In this document: piece after piece, positions 52,928 to 61,371 of the stretch
Position numbering within the stretch: the stretch's first letter is position 1
Layout: the number at the start of each line of letters is the position of its first letter
From: Hyphomicrobiales bacterium
GTDB taxonomy: Bacteria > Pseudomonadota > Alphaproteobacteria > Rhizobiales > Rhizobiaceae
Direction: 5' to 3'
Assembly: GCA_900465675.1 (NCBI GenBank)
Contig: UBJR01000002.1
Location: 372,001-436,000 of the forward strand
DNA length: 64,000 nt
Translations under genes and position numbers: made by a program
Notes under the pieces: model-generated
Told to the model about the DNA's origin: nothing
The model's database searches: none
What the model saw: the letters and a program-made list of their open reading frames with translations, nothing else

Positions 52928-53803
52928 CTACTGATCCTGTTCAAATGCCTTGTAGGCGCGCTCGAAGCGCGCGAGATTTTCGGCGGTATAGGCGGCGTAA
53001 TCGAAATCGATGGTCGAATGGATCTCGGAGACCATGCTCCAGAGCGTCTCGCGCAGCAGAGAGGCGCATTTCATCGCGCTGTAGCGGCGCCAGAGATCGG
53101 GGGTCAGCGGCTTTTCGAAATAGCTTTCAAGCATCGTCCGCTCGGCGGCTTCCGGGAGTTCGCTGTTGGAGGCAAGGCCGCCGAGATCGAAGAGCGGCGT
53201 GTTGAAGCCGGCATAGTCCCAGTCGATCAACCAGAGCCGTTTGCCGTCATCGAGGAAATTGGCGGCCAGCAGATCGTTGTGCCCGAAGCCGATTTCGAAG
53301 GGGCCGGCCGTAGCTTCGAGACGCTTGGCCTTTTCAAGCAAGCCGGGTAGAAGCGGTGCGTAGGCGCTACCTGCTGCGGCAAGATTAGCCGCATAATCCC
53401 GGATCACGTGGAAGACCCAGAAGATCATCGCCTGGCCGCGGAAGTGGCGAGCGATGTCGCCGTGGCAGGACCGGACCAGCGGCAGCGTCCGCAGCAAGGT
53501 TGCTTCATCCTGCAGATCAGCCGCAGACAGCGCCCGCGATTCGATGAAATCCAGGACGAGGATGCCGGGCGCGTGATGGATGACGGCGGGCGAAAGGCCC
53601 GCGGCATGAGCAGCGATGCTGGCGGCGAGCTCATTCTGGCGGTTGATGTGATGAACCGGGATATCATCGCCCAACCGGACGACGCGCCGCGTGCTGCGAT
53701 CCCGGACGAGGTAGTTGCGGTTGGTGATGCCGCCGGTGATAGGTTCGATCTCGAGCGGTCCGTGCCAGATGCCGAGTGCATGAATCCTATCTTCAGGCGT
53801 CAC
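52928..53803 (-). CDS. APH/choline-kinase-like phosphotransferase (GTG start)
   Basis: Small-molecule kinase of the aminoglycoside phosphotransferase/choline kinase superfamily, 291 residues. ITGGITNRNYLVRD (about 22-35) is the ATP-side motif; GFGHNDLLAANFLDDGKRLW (about 187-206) is Brenner's motif with the catalytic Asp, followed by LIDWDYAGFNTPLFDLGG. The GTG start has GAGGGGG six to seven bases upstream. It resembles choline/ethanolamine kinases more than antibiotic enzymes. Its position before a dimethylglycine-dehydrogenase-like gene suggests a linked amine or amino-alcohol substrate. Confidence 0.87.
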   Translation of the reverse strand: MTPEDRIHALGIWHGPLEIEPITGGITNRNYLVRDRSTRRVVRLGDDIPVHHINRQNELAASIAAHAAGLSPAVIHHAPGILVLDFIESRALSAADLQDEATLLRTLPLVRSCHGDIARHFRGQAMIFWVFHVIRDYAANLAAAGSAYAPLLPGLLEKAKRLEATAGPFEIGFGHNDLLAANFLDDGKRLWLIDWDYAGFNTPLFDLGGLASNSELPEAAERTMLESYFEKPLTPDLWRRYSAMKCASLLRETLWSMVSEIHSTIDFDYAAYTAENLARFERAYKAFEQDQ

Positions 53804-53818
53804 GCTTGTCCCCCTCGC

Positions 53819-53842
53819 GGCCCATTTTCAAAATGATGGGCC
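53819..53842 (-). promoter_or_regulatory. Hairpin between ugpC-type ATPase and phosphotransferase genes
   Basis: Stem GGCCCAT/ATGGGCC with an alternative inner stem CATTTT/AAAATG, 33 bases after the ATPase stop. No U-run follows; it may protect the upstream mRNA segment or separate two sub-operons. Confidence 0.45.
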
Positions 53843-53874
53843 AGAGGAGGATCGGCTGTCAAGCAGAGGCCCGG

Positions 53875-54951
53875 TCAGATCGTGGCGCCGGACGCATCGA
53901 AGACGTGACAGCGGGCCGGATCGAAGGAGGTCTTCACATTGGTGCCGCGCTCGACCTTTTGCTGGCCATCGAGAGCGATGGTCAGCTGCTGGCCATCCGG
54001 CGTCGTCGTGTAAAGCATCGTCGCGCCGCCGAGATTTTCGACGAGATCGACATTGACGGTCGCAAGCGCCGTTCCGGCATCGGCAACGCCGAGATGCTCA
54101 GGGCGAATTCCGAATGTCACATCCTGGCCTGCGGAGCCCTTCAGGCGCCGTGGCAGGCGGATCGCACTGCCGCAGACGCTGACGGTCGTGTCCCCGTCAT
54201 TCACCTGGTCGATCTTCGCCTTGAGAAAGTTCATCTTCGGGCTGCCGATGAAACCGGCGACGAAGCGGTTGGCCGGGTTGTTGTAGAGGTCGAGCGGGGC
54301 GCCGACCTGCTCGATGCGGCCGGAATTCAGCACGACGATCTTGTCCGCCATGGTCATGGCCTCGACCTGATCGTGCGTCACATAGATCATCGTATTGCCG
54401 AGGCTGCTGTGCAGGCGGGAAATCTCGACGCGCATCTGCACGCGCAGTTCCGCATCGAGGTTCGACAGCGGCTCGTCGAAGAGGAAGATGCGTGGCTCCC
54501 GGACAATGGCGCGGCCGATGGCAACACGCTGGCGCTGGCCGCCGGAAAGTGCCTTGGGCTTGCGTTCCAGCAGCTTTTCGATCTGCAGAATCTCGGCGGC
54601 GCGGCGCACCTTCGGCTCGATTTCAGCCTTTTTGTAGCCGGCTGTCTCCAGCCCGAAAGCCAGATTCTTGTAGACAGACATATGCGGATAAAGCGCATAG
54701 GACTGGAACACCATGGCGATCCCGCGCTTTGCCGGCGCGACCTCGTTCATGCGCTCGTTGTCCAGAAGCAGCGCGCCGCCCGAGATTTCCTCGAGCCCGG
54801 CTATCATCCGCAGCAGCGTGGACTTGCCACAGCCGGACGGGCCGACGAAGACGGTGAACTCACCGGGATCGATCGTCAGGTCGATGCCATGAATGACATC
54901 CAGGGAACCGTAGCGCTTCTCGACCTTTTGAAGAACGACACTTGTTGCCAT
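53875..54951 (-). CDS. ABC sugar importer ATP-binding protein (UgpC/MsmK type)
   Basis: Nucleotide-binding subunit of a CUT1-class carbohydrate importer, 358 residues. Walker A VGPSGCGKSTLLRMIAGLEE (about 36-55), signature LSGGQRQRVAIGRAIVREP (about 135-153), Walker B IFLFDEPLSNLDA, H-loop YVTHDQVEAM. A C-terminal TOBE/OB regulatory domain follows (GIRPEHLGVADAG). The start MATSVVLQKVEKRYG is chosen over an upstream open frame. It works with the two permeases and binding protein encoded upstream in the same operon. Confidence 0.95.
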   Translation of the reverse strand: MATSVVLQKVEKRYGSLDVIHGIDLTIDPGEFTVFVGPSGCGKSTLLRMIAGLEEISGGALLLDNERMNEVAPAKRGIAMVFQSYALYPHMSVYKNLAFGLETAGYKKAEIEPKVRRAAEILQIEKLLERKPKALSGGQRQRVAIGRAIVREPRIFLFDEPLSNLDAELRVQMRVEISRLHSSLGNTMIYVTHDQVEAMTMADKIVVLNSGRIEQVGAPLDLYNNPANRFVAGFIGSPKMNFLKAKIDQVNDGDTTVSVCGSAIRLPRRLKGSAGQDVTFGIRPEHLGVADAGTALATVNVDLVENLGGATMLYTTTPDGQQLTIALDGQQKVERGTNVKTSFDPARCHVFDASGATI

Positions 54952-54976
54952 CTTCCCAAATCCTCTCCTGATCCCG

Positions 54977-56050
54977 TTATCGCGTTTTTGCACGCCAGTC
55001 GGCGTATTTGGGGCTCTCCGGCCCGATCGGCAGCGCAACGTCAGCTCCGCTGTCCGAGGATTGATAGATTGCCGTCACCAGCTCCAGAGCGCGGCGCGCA
55101 TCTGCCGACGTCACCGGCAGCGGCCCATTGCCGCTGAGATAGTCGTGGAAGCGGACCATTTGCGTGTTGAAGCGCGGCGCCACCGGCTGCCACTTCGCAA
55201 GCGCTTTATCGATCTGCGCCTGCACGTCATCATTTGCGGCGATGATCTGCCAGGGCCCTTTGCCTGGCGAGTATGGCTCGTGATTGCTCTCGAACGTGAC
55301 GTTTTCGAAATGCAGCCGGAGGCGGCTGATTTCCTGCTGGGAGCCCAGGGTGCACGAAAGCGACACGAAGGCGCCGTTCTGCATCTCAAGGCTCACCGAG
55401 GCACAGTCTTCCACCTCGATATCGTTGACGCGGGTGGCAACACGGCCGAAGACCCGCGCGGCCGGGCCGGCCAGATGGAAGAGCATATCATGCAGGTGCA
55501 GCGCATGCGTGACCAGCACACCGCCAAGCTCGGTCGCCCATTTGCCGCGCCAGGGCACGGCGTAATATTCGGGTTTGCGCAGCCAGAAGGTCTCAACCGA
55601 ACCCATATAGAACTTGCCTGCAATGCCTGTATCGATGATGCGCTTCGCCTGCTCGATGCCATCGCCGTAGCGATACTGGAAGATCGGCATCAGCGTGCCC
55701 GTGGCCGTCTTCTCGGCACGCATGATCTCGTCGACGCCAGCCAGCGATCCCGTCAGCGGCTTTTCGCAGACGACATGCTTTCCGGCTGCAAGCGCTGCGA
55801 TCACCTGCTCCTTGTGGATGCCCGGCGGCGTGCAGATATCGATGATGTCGATGCCGTCGTCCGCCAACAACTCGTCGAAGGACGTGGTGCGGCGCTCGAT
55901 GCCGAATTCGTCGCCGACGGTCTTCAGCCGTTCCTCGTTCAGATCGCAGATCGCCGCGACCTTGAAGCGATCGGGATGTGGCAGGTAGCCCTCGACGATA
56001 TGCGAACGGCCGATACCGCAGCCGACGATGGCGACAGTCTTTATGCTCAT
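54977..56050 (-). CDS. Gfo/Idh/MocA family oxidoreductase (within the ABC operon)
   Basis: NAD(P)-dependent sugar oxidoreductase, 357 residues. Rossmann fold KTVAIVGCGIGRSHIVEGYL (4-23) and the catalytic Lys motif GKHVVCEKPLTGSLAGVDE (about 91-109). The second domain has GGVLVTHALHLHDMLFHLAG with paired His typical of substrate binding. MSIKTVAIVG is the chosen start; an ATG five codons upstream is possible. It lies between permease and ATPase genes, implying that it acts on the imported sugar. Substrate unknown. Confidence 0.9.
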   Translation of the reverse strand: MSIKTVAIVGCGIGRSHIVEGYLPHPDRFKVAAICDLNEERLKTVGDEFGIERRTTSFDELLADDGIDIIDICTPPGIHKEQVIAALAAGKHVVCEKPLTGSLAGVDEIMRAEKTATGTLMPIFQYRYGDGIEQAKRIIDTGIAGKFYMGSVETFWLRKPEYYAVPWRGKWATELGGVLVTHALHLHDMLFHLAGPAARVFGRVATRVNDIEVEDCASVSLEMQNGAFVSLSCTLGSQQEISRLRLHFENVTFESNHEPYSPGKGPWQIIAANDDVQAQIDKALAKWQPVAPRFNTQMVRFHDYLSGNGPLPVTSADARRALELVTAIYQSSDSGADVALPIGPESPKYADWRAKTR

Positions 56051-56070
56051 GTCACTCTTTCCCATCGGCA

Positions 56071-56958
56071 TCAGCGCTTCATGCCTGTTGTGGCGATGCC
56101 TTCGATCAACAGGCGCTGGAAGAACAGGAAGAAGAAGAACACCGGCACCAGCGTCAGCGTCGACATGGCGAACAGGCCACCCCAGTCCGATGCGCTGGTC
56201 GAGTCGACAAAGGTGCGCAGGCCGAGCTGGATCGTGTATGTGTTCATATCGTTCAAATAGATCAGCGGCCCGAAGAAATCGTCCCAAGTCCAGATGAACG
56301 AGAAGATGGCAGCCGTTGCCAGCACCGGCAGCGACAGCGGCAGCATGATCTTCCAATAAATGCGCCAGGCGCTGCAGCCATCCATCATCGCCGCTTCATC
56401 AAGCTCACGCGGAATGCCACGGAAGAACTGCACCATCAGGAAGATGAAGAAGGCGTCGCTCGCCAGGAACTTCGGTACGACCAGCGGCAGGATGGTGTTG
56501 ACCCAGCCGAGGTTGAGGAACAGCACATATTGGGGGATCAGCGTCACGTGATACGGGATCATCAGGGTGCCGAGCATGATCGCGAACCAGAAATTCCGGC
56601 CGGCAAAGCGCAGACGCGCGAAGGCGAAAGCCGTCAGCGAGCAGGCGATGACATTACCAGTGACCGTCAGCAGCGAAATAACCAGCGAATTCCAGAAGAA
56701 GCGCCCGAAGCTGATATCGAGGCCGGTCCAGCCGCGCACATAGGACGCGAAATCGATTGATGACGGGATGATCGAGGTCGACGAGAAGATCTCGTTTTCC
56801 GGGCGCACGGAGGCCGAGAGCATCCAGAGCAGCGGATAGAGCATCAGCAGCGACGCACCGATCAGCAGGGCATGGACGACGATCGAACCCGGCAGGCTGC
56901 GCTTGTTAATGTCGGATGGCGGCCTGGCCGCGGTAACTGCAGCGGTCATCTCAGTCAT
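56071..56958 (-). CDS. ABC sugar importer permease 2 (MalG-type)
   Basis: Inner-membrane subunit of the CUT1 importer, 295 residues with six membrane helices. The cytoplasmic EAA loop reads ELDEAAMMDGCSAWRIYWKI (about 196-215). It begins MTEMTAAVTAARPPSD; the ATG overlaps the stop of permease 1 by eight bases. A second ATG three codons in is possible. The mature C-terminus ends GIATTGMKR, typical of MalG-like proteins. Confidence 0.93.
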   Translation of the reverse strand: MTEMTAAVTAARPPSDINKRSLPGSIVVHALLIGASLLMLYPLLWMLSASVRPENEIFSSTSIIPSSIDFASYVRGWTGLDISFGRFFWNSLVISLLTVTGNVIACSLTAFAFARLRFAGRNFWFAIMLGTLMIPYHVTLIPQYVLFLNLGWVNTILPLVVPKFLASDAFFIFLMVQFFRGIPRELDEAAMMDGCSAWRIYWKIMLPLSLPVLATAAIFSFIWTWDDFFGPLIYLNDMNTYTIQLGLRTFVDSTSASDWGGLFAMSTLTLVPVFFFFLFFQRLLIEGIATTGMKR

Positions 56959-57913
56959 CGTAGTGAACCCAATAGCGCGAGGACAGGAACGAGAAGGCGG
57001 TGAAGATCGCGATGATGACCACCAAGATCCACGCGAGTGCCGAAGCGTAGCCCATGCGGAAATTGCCGAAGGCTTCCTGATAGAGATAGAGCGTATAGAA
57101 CAGCGTCGAATTGATCGGACCGCCGGTGCCGCCTGAGATGATGAAAGCAGGCGTGAAGGCCTTGAAGGCTTCGATCGTCTGCACCACGGCATTGAAGAAA
57201 ATGACGGGCGTCAGAAGCGGCAGCGTGATCTTGTAGAACTGGCGGAATGTCGAGGCGCCGTCGAGGCTGGCCGCCTCATACATATCCTGCGGGATCTGGC
57301 GCAAACCGGCAAGGAAGATGATCATCGGCGAGCCGAACTGCCAGACGGACAGCGCCACCAGCGTGTAGATCGAATAGCTCGGATGCGAGATCCAGCTCGG
57401 TCCTTGAATGCCGAACTGTGCCAGCGCCGCATTGACCAGGCCGTCACCGGCGAAAAGCTGCCGCCAGAGAACGGCGATGGCGACACTGCCGCCAAGCAGC
57501 GAGGGCAGATAGAAAATGGCGCGGTAGACAGGAAGACCGCGAATGCCCCGGTTCAGCGCCATTGCCACCATCAGCGCAAAAGTGAGCTTGAAGGGGACGG
57601 AGAGCACGACATAGGTCAGCGTCACCTTCATCGCCGCGGCGAATTTGGGATCGGCGGTGGCGATGCGCACATAATTGTCCGTGCCGACCCAGCCCGGCGC
57701 TCTCAACATGTCGAAGTCCGTAAACGACAGGTACAGAGAAATCAGGGCGGGGCCGAGCGTCAGCCCGAAAAAACCCAGGAGCCAGGGCAGCAGGAAGAGA
57801 TAGCCTGGAGCATTGGCATTCCACATCCGCCTGAGGCGGCTGTCTGCCACTGCTCCCTGGTAACGTTCCACCGTCACGGCTCCGTCGGCCGTTGTGCGCA
57901 TCGCATTGTTCAT
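56951..57913 (-). CDS. ABC sugar importer permease 1 (MalF-type)
   Basis: Inner-membrane subunit of the CUT1 importer, 320 residues with six membrane helices (first one YLFLLPWLLGFFGLTLGPAL). The EAA loop is DMYEAASLDGASTFRQFYKI (about 220-239). The ATG at 57913 lies five bases after the binding-protein stop; a TTG three codons further upstream would overlap it. Confidence 0.93.
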   Translation of the reverse strand: MNNAMRTTADGAVTVERYQGAVADSRLRRMWNANAPGYLFLLPWLLGFFGLTLGPALISLYLSFTDFDMLRAPGWVGTDNYVRIATADPKFAAAMKVTLTYVVLSVPFKLTFALMVAMALNRGIRGLPVYRAIFYLPSLLGGSVAIAVLWRQLFAGDGLVNAALAQFGIQGPSWISHPSYSIYTLVALSVWQFGSPMIIFLAGLRQIPQDMYEAASLDGASTFRQFYKITLPLLTPVIFFNAVVQTIEAFKAFTPAFIISGGTGGPINSTLFYTLYLYQEAFGNFRMGYASALAWILVVIIAIFTAFSFLSSRYWVHYDD

Positions 57914-57918
57914 GTGGT

Positions 57919-59205
57919 TCAACCCCGCGCGAGGACGCGCGTAATTTCATCCACGAGCTGCTTGCCGGCATCGGCAGGGGTTACCTGACCGAAGGCAACC
58001 TGCTCGGCGAGCTGGCGCAGAACCGTCTGGCCTTCACCGGCGCCTGTCGGCGGCGGTGGCGGCAACGGACCGGCGAGATCGCCAAGATTGGCCACGTAGT
58101 TCAGCGGGATCTTGCCGACATCATCGAGCGTACCGGCGACGACATCACGCATCGACTTCGATTCCGGAATGCCGCGCTCGACGTCGAGCACCTTGGCGGC
58201 ATCGGGATTCATGACGAAGAAGTTGACGTAATCGACGGCCTGATCCAGCACCTTGGACTGCGCCGACACCGAGAAGAACATCGATGGCTTACGGTAGTGG
58301 CCGCCCTTCGAGTCCGCGGTGACGCGCGGGTAGTTGCTGAGCGTCAGCTTGTCCTTGACGACGGCCTGGAAGCCGACGAACTGGTTGCTGTGCGCGTAAT
58401 CGATCGCAGCCTTGCCCATCGTCAGCGGGGCGGTGTCGATCGTATCCTTGTAGAGCGCCTGAACATCAGGCGGCACACAGGCACCGGCCTCACGGAACTT
58501 CGCCCACATGTCGAACCATTCGGACGCATCTTCGACGCCAAAGGCGATCTTCGAATCCGCCGTGTACAGCGCCTTGCCGCGCTGGCGAACGTAGTTTTCG
58601 AAGAGCGGCTCGGCGCCGCTGCCATCGGCAAAGCCGAAGAAGCCCTTGCGCTTGCCTGCCTTGGTGATTTCGGCGCCGATCTTGCCGAGTTCTTCCCAGG
58701 TCGTCTTGTTGTTCGGGGCTTCGACGCCTGCTTCCTGCAGCGCAACAGTGTTGATTACAGTCGCTGCCGAGTTCGCGCCGAGGCTGATGCCATAGAGATG
58801 GCCATCGACCTTGCCGCCTTCGATCTGAGCCGGATCGAAATCGCCGAGCTGCAGCTTCGAGGGCATATAGGATTCCAGCGGAGCAAGAGCGCCGCGCCGG
58901 GCATATTCGACGATATAACGGTAATCCATCTGGATCACGTCAGGGGCGTTCTTGCCGGCGACCTGGGTCGCGAGCTTCTGCCAGTAATCGCCCCAGCCCA
59001 GGAATTCGCCGGTGATCGAAACACCGGAATTCTTGGCCTTGTAGAGATCCGACACCTTGTTGGTGCGGTCTGCGCGGGGCTGAGAGCCCCACCAGATCAG
59101 GCGGAGACGGGCGTCCTGCGCAAATGCAGGGGCACCCATACCCGAAAGCGCGAGCAGCGAAGCCCCTCCCGCCATGAAGCCACGTCTATTAATGCTGAAT
59201 GTCAT
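57919..59205 (-). CDS. ABC sugar importer substrate-binding protein (Tat signal)
   Basis: Periplasmic solute-binding protein of 428 residues, SBP_bac_1 fold. The N-terminus SINRRGFMAGGASLLALSG carries a twin-arginine signal, with cleavage after GAPAFA (about 28), so it is exported folded via Tat. The mature start DARLRLIWWGSQPRADRTNK is typical of CUT1 binding proteins. GGAGG lies 8 bases before the ATG. First gene of a seven-gene operon. The ligand is not predictable from sequence alone. Confidence 0.92.
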   Translation of the reverse strand: MTFSINRRGFMAGGASLLALSGMGAPAFAQDARLRLIWWGSQPRADRTNKVSDLYKAKNSGVSITGEFLGWGDYWQKLATQVAGKNAPDVIQMDYRYIVEYARRGALAPLESYMPSKLQLGDFDPAQIEGGKVDGHLYGISLGANSAATVINTVALQEAGVEAPNNKTTWEELGKIGAEITKAGKRKGFFGFADGSGAEPLFENYVRQRGKALYTADSKIAFGVEDASEWFDMWAKFREAGACVPPDVQALYKDTIDTAPLTMGKAAIDYAHSNQFVGFQAVVKDKLTLSNYPRVTADSKGGHYRKPSMFFSVSAQSKVLDQAVDYVNFFVMNPDAAKVLDVERGIPESKSMRDVVAGTLDDVGKIPLNYVANLGDLAGPLPPPPPTGAGEGQTVLRQLAEQVAFGQVTPADAGKQLVDEITRVLARG

Positions 59206-59269
59206 CTGTTTTTCCTCCTCCCTTGGGGAGCGCCTCCACACGCTCCTTGCTGGTTTCTCTTGCAACAAA

Positions 59270-59313
59270 TAACTAATTGGTTACAAGCTATGGACAAGCA
59301 CGAAGCCTGTCAA
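59270..59313 (-). promoter_or_regulatory. Promoter and TetR operator candidate of the ABC-importer operon
   Basis: On the minus strand -35 TTGACA (59313-59308), 17 bases, -10 TAGCTT (59290-59285). The near-palindrome TAACCAATTAGTTA (59283-59270) follows one base later, covering the expected transcription start. It has the pattern TAAC-N6-GTTA shared with the site at 60144. Confidence 0.72.
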
Positions 59314-59412
59314 GCGGTCTTGGTTTCGCGAGGTCTCCTCTTCGAATTTCGCTTGTACAACCTCGCACCGAAGCCTTATGAGCGCAACATTAGCGTCTGG
59401 GGAGATAAGCCG

Positions 59413-60090
59413 ATGAACGATACCGGCCAGACTGGGGACAAGAAAAAGAAGAAGCGTGCCAGCGGCGAGCGGGTGCTTCAGCGCGACCCTGAACGAACCA
59501 AGGCGGCGATCCTTGAGGCGGCAACGCAGGAATTTGCCGAAAACGGCATGGGCGGCGCCCGCGTCGATGCGATCGCCGAACGTGCCGGCACCAACAAGCG
59601 CATGCTCTACCACTATTTCGGCGACAAGGAGCAGCTGTACCTGCGCGTGCTCGAAGAAGCCTATGTCGGCATCCGCACCGCCGAACGCGCGCTGCATATC
59701 GGCGACCGCAATCCGGAAGAAGGCATCACGGAACTCGCTCTCTTCACCTGGCGCTATTTCCTCCAGCATCCGGAATTCCTCAGTCTGCTCGGAACTGAAA
59801 ATCTGCATCGCGCCCGCTGGCTGCGCCAATCGGTGCGGCTGAAGGAGCTTCACTCGCATCTGATTGGCGAACTGGCCCAGGTGCTTGAACGCGGCAAAAA
59901 GGAAGGCGTCTTCATCGAGACGGCAGATCCGCTGCATGTCTATCTGACGATCGCATCGCTCGGATATTTCTATCTTTCCAACCAGTACACGCTCTCGACC
60001 ATCTTCGGCCGCCCCCTGATCGAGACCACGAATCTGGACACCTGGGAGCGCCATATCGTCCACGTGACGCTCGCCTCCATTAAGCGCTGA
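59413..60090 (+). CDS. TetR-family transcriptional regulator
   Basis: Repressor-type regulator of 225 residues. A Lys-rich N-terminal tail (DKKKKKR) precedes the helix-turn-helix at about 28-75: TKAAILEAATQEFAENGMGG and IAERAGTNKRMLYHYFGDKE. The C-terminal ligand/dimer domain has LALFTWRYFLQHPEFLSLLG. ATG 59413 has GGAG about 8 bases upstream. It lies between two catabolic operons, each with a matching operator-like palindrome, so it is the probable local regulator of both. Confidence 0.9.
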   Translation: MNDTGQTGDKKKKKRASGERVLQRDPERTKAAILEAATQEFAENGMGGARVDAIAERAGTNKRMLYHYFGDKEQLYLRVLEEAYVGIRTAERALHIGDRNPEEGITELALFTWRYFLQHPEFLSLLGTENLHRARWLRQSVRLKELHSHLIGELAQVLERGKKEGVFIETADPLHVYLTIASLGYFYLSNQYTLSTIFGRPLIETTNLDTWERHIVHVTLASIKR

Positions 60091-60112
60091 GAAGCCGAAA
60101 CGGATTTGCCTA

Positions 60113-60159
60113 TTGACAGGTCCGGTTTCCTTCTGCCATCAAGTAACTGTTTAGTTACT
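60113..60159 (+). promoter_or_regulatory. Promoter and TetR operator candidate of the Gfo/Idh-DUF993 operon
   Basis: -35 TTGACA (60113-60118), 18 bases, weak -10 CATCAA (60137-60142), overlapping by one base the perfect palindrome AGTAACT (60142-60148), GTTT, AGTTACT (60153-60159). The layout mirrors the promoter of the divergent importer operon. Confidence 0.75.
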
Positions 60160-60220
60160 GGCTTGGGAGGGCTGGGCCAAGCCCGCTCCCTGCCGGAAAA
60201 CGATTGGCAGGGAGGAACAA

Positions 60221-61369
60221 ATGGCACGTCTCGGGATCATTTTGCACGGCGTTACAGGCCGCATGGGATACAATCAGCACCTGGTGCGATCGATCCTGGC
60301 CATCCGCGATCAGGGCGGCCTTCTGCTGAAATCGGGGGAACGGCTGGAGATCGATCCGATCATTGTCGGCCGCAACCGCGACAAGATGGAAGAGCTGGCG
60401 AAGAAGCATAACATTAAGCGCTGGTCGACCGACCTTGACGCCGCACTTGCCAACCCCGACGACCATATTTTCTTCGACGCCGGCACGACGCTGATGCGTG
60501 CCGAGCTGCTGTCCCGGGCGCTTGACGCCGGCAAACATGTCTATTGCGAAAAGCCGATTTCCGACGACCTGCAGGTTGCGGTCGATCTTGCCCGGAAGGC
60601 CCGCTCTTCCGGGCTCAAGCACGGCGTCGTTCAGGACAAGCTGTTCCTGCCGGGGCTGCGCAAGCTGGCGCTGCTGCGCGATTCCGGCTTCTTCGGCAAA
60701 ATTCTCTCGGTGCGCGGCGAGTTTGGCTACTGGGTGTTCGAGGGCGACTGGGGCGTGCCGGCACAGCGTCCGTCCTGGAACTACCGCAAGGGCGACGGCG
60801 GCGGCATCATCCTGGATATGCTGTGCCACTGGCGCTACGTGCTCGACAATCTCTTTGGCGAGGTGAAATCCGTCTCCTGCCTCGGTGCCACCCATATCGG
60901 CAGCCGCGTCGACGAACAGGGCAAGACCTATCCTTGCGATACCGACGACGCCGCCTACGCGACCTTCGAACTTGAAGGCGGGGTGATCGCGCAGATCAAC
61001 TCGTCGTGGGCGGTTCGCGTCCGCCGCGACGACCTCGTAACGTTCCAGGTCGACGGCACGCATGGTTCCGCGGTCGCGGGGCTAACGAAATGCTGGACCC
61101 AGCACCGCGTCAATACGCCGAAGCCGGTCTGGAATCCCGATCAGCCGCAGACGATCGACTTCTACAAGACCTGGGACGAGGTACCGGATACGCAGGTCTT
61201 CGACAACGGCTTCAAGGCGCAGTGGGAAATGTTCCTGCGCCATGTCGCCGAGGACGCGCCGTGGCCCTATGGCATGGAGGCTGGCGCCAAGGGCGTGCAG
61301 CTCGCCGAACTCGGCCTGAAGTCCTGGGCCGAACGCCGCTGGCTCGACGTTCCCCGGCTGGAATTCTGA
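60221..61369 (+). CDS. Gfo/Idh/MocA family oxidoreductase
   Basis: NAD(P)-dependent oxidoreductase of 382 residues. It starts MARLGIILHGVTGRMGYNQH, where the nucleotide loop is a variant GVTGRMG rather than the usual GxGxxG, and keeps the catalytic motif GKHVYCEKPISDDLQVAVDL (about 105-124). The second domain includes GGGIILDMLCHWRYVLDNLF. First gene of an operon with DUF993 and an isomerase; the DUF993 ATG follows after two bases. It probably oxidises a ring hydroxyl of the imported substrate. Confidence 0.9.
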   Translation: MARLGIILHGVTGRMGYNQHLVRSILAIRDQGGLLLKSGERLEIDPIIVGRNRDKMEELAKKHNIKRWSTDLDAALANPDDHIFFDAGTTLMRAELLSRALDAGKHVYCEKPISDDLQVAVDLARKARSSGLKHGVVQDKLFLPGLRKLALLRDSGFFGKILSVRGEFGYWVFEGDWGVPAQRPSWNYRKGDGGGIILDMLCHWRYVLDNLFGEVKSVSCLGATHIGSRVDEQGKTYPCDTDDAAYATFELEGGVIAQINSSWAVRVRRDDLVTFQVDGTHGSAVAGLTKCWTQHRVNTPKPVWNPDQPQTIDFYKTWDEVPDTQVFDNGFKAQWEMFLRHVAEDAPWPYGMEAGAKGVQLAELGLKSWAERRWLDVPRLEF

Positions 61370-61371
61370 TC

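Noticed and set aside
53776..56260. Long plus-strand frames opposite the ABC ATPase and Gfo/Idh genes
   Set aside because: Cross several minus-strand genes with intact motifs; no ribosome sites or family features.
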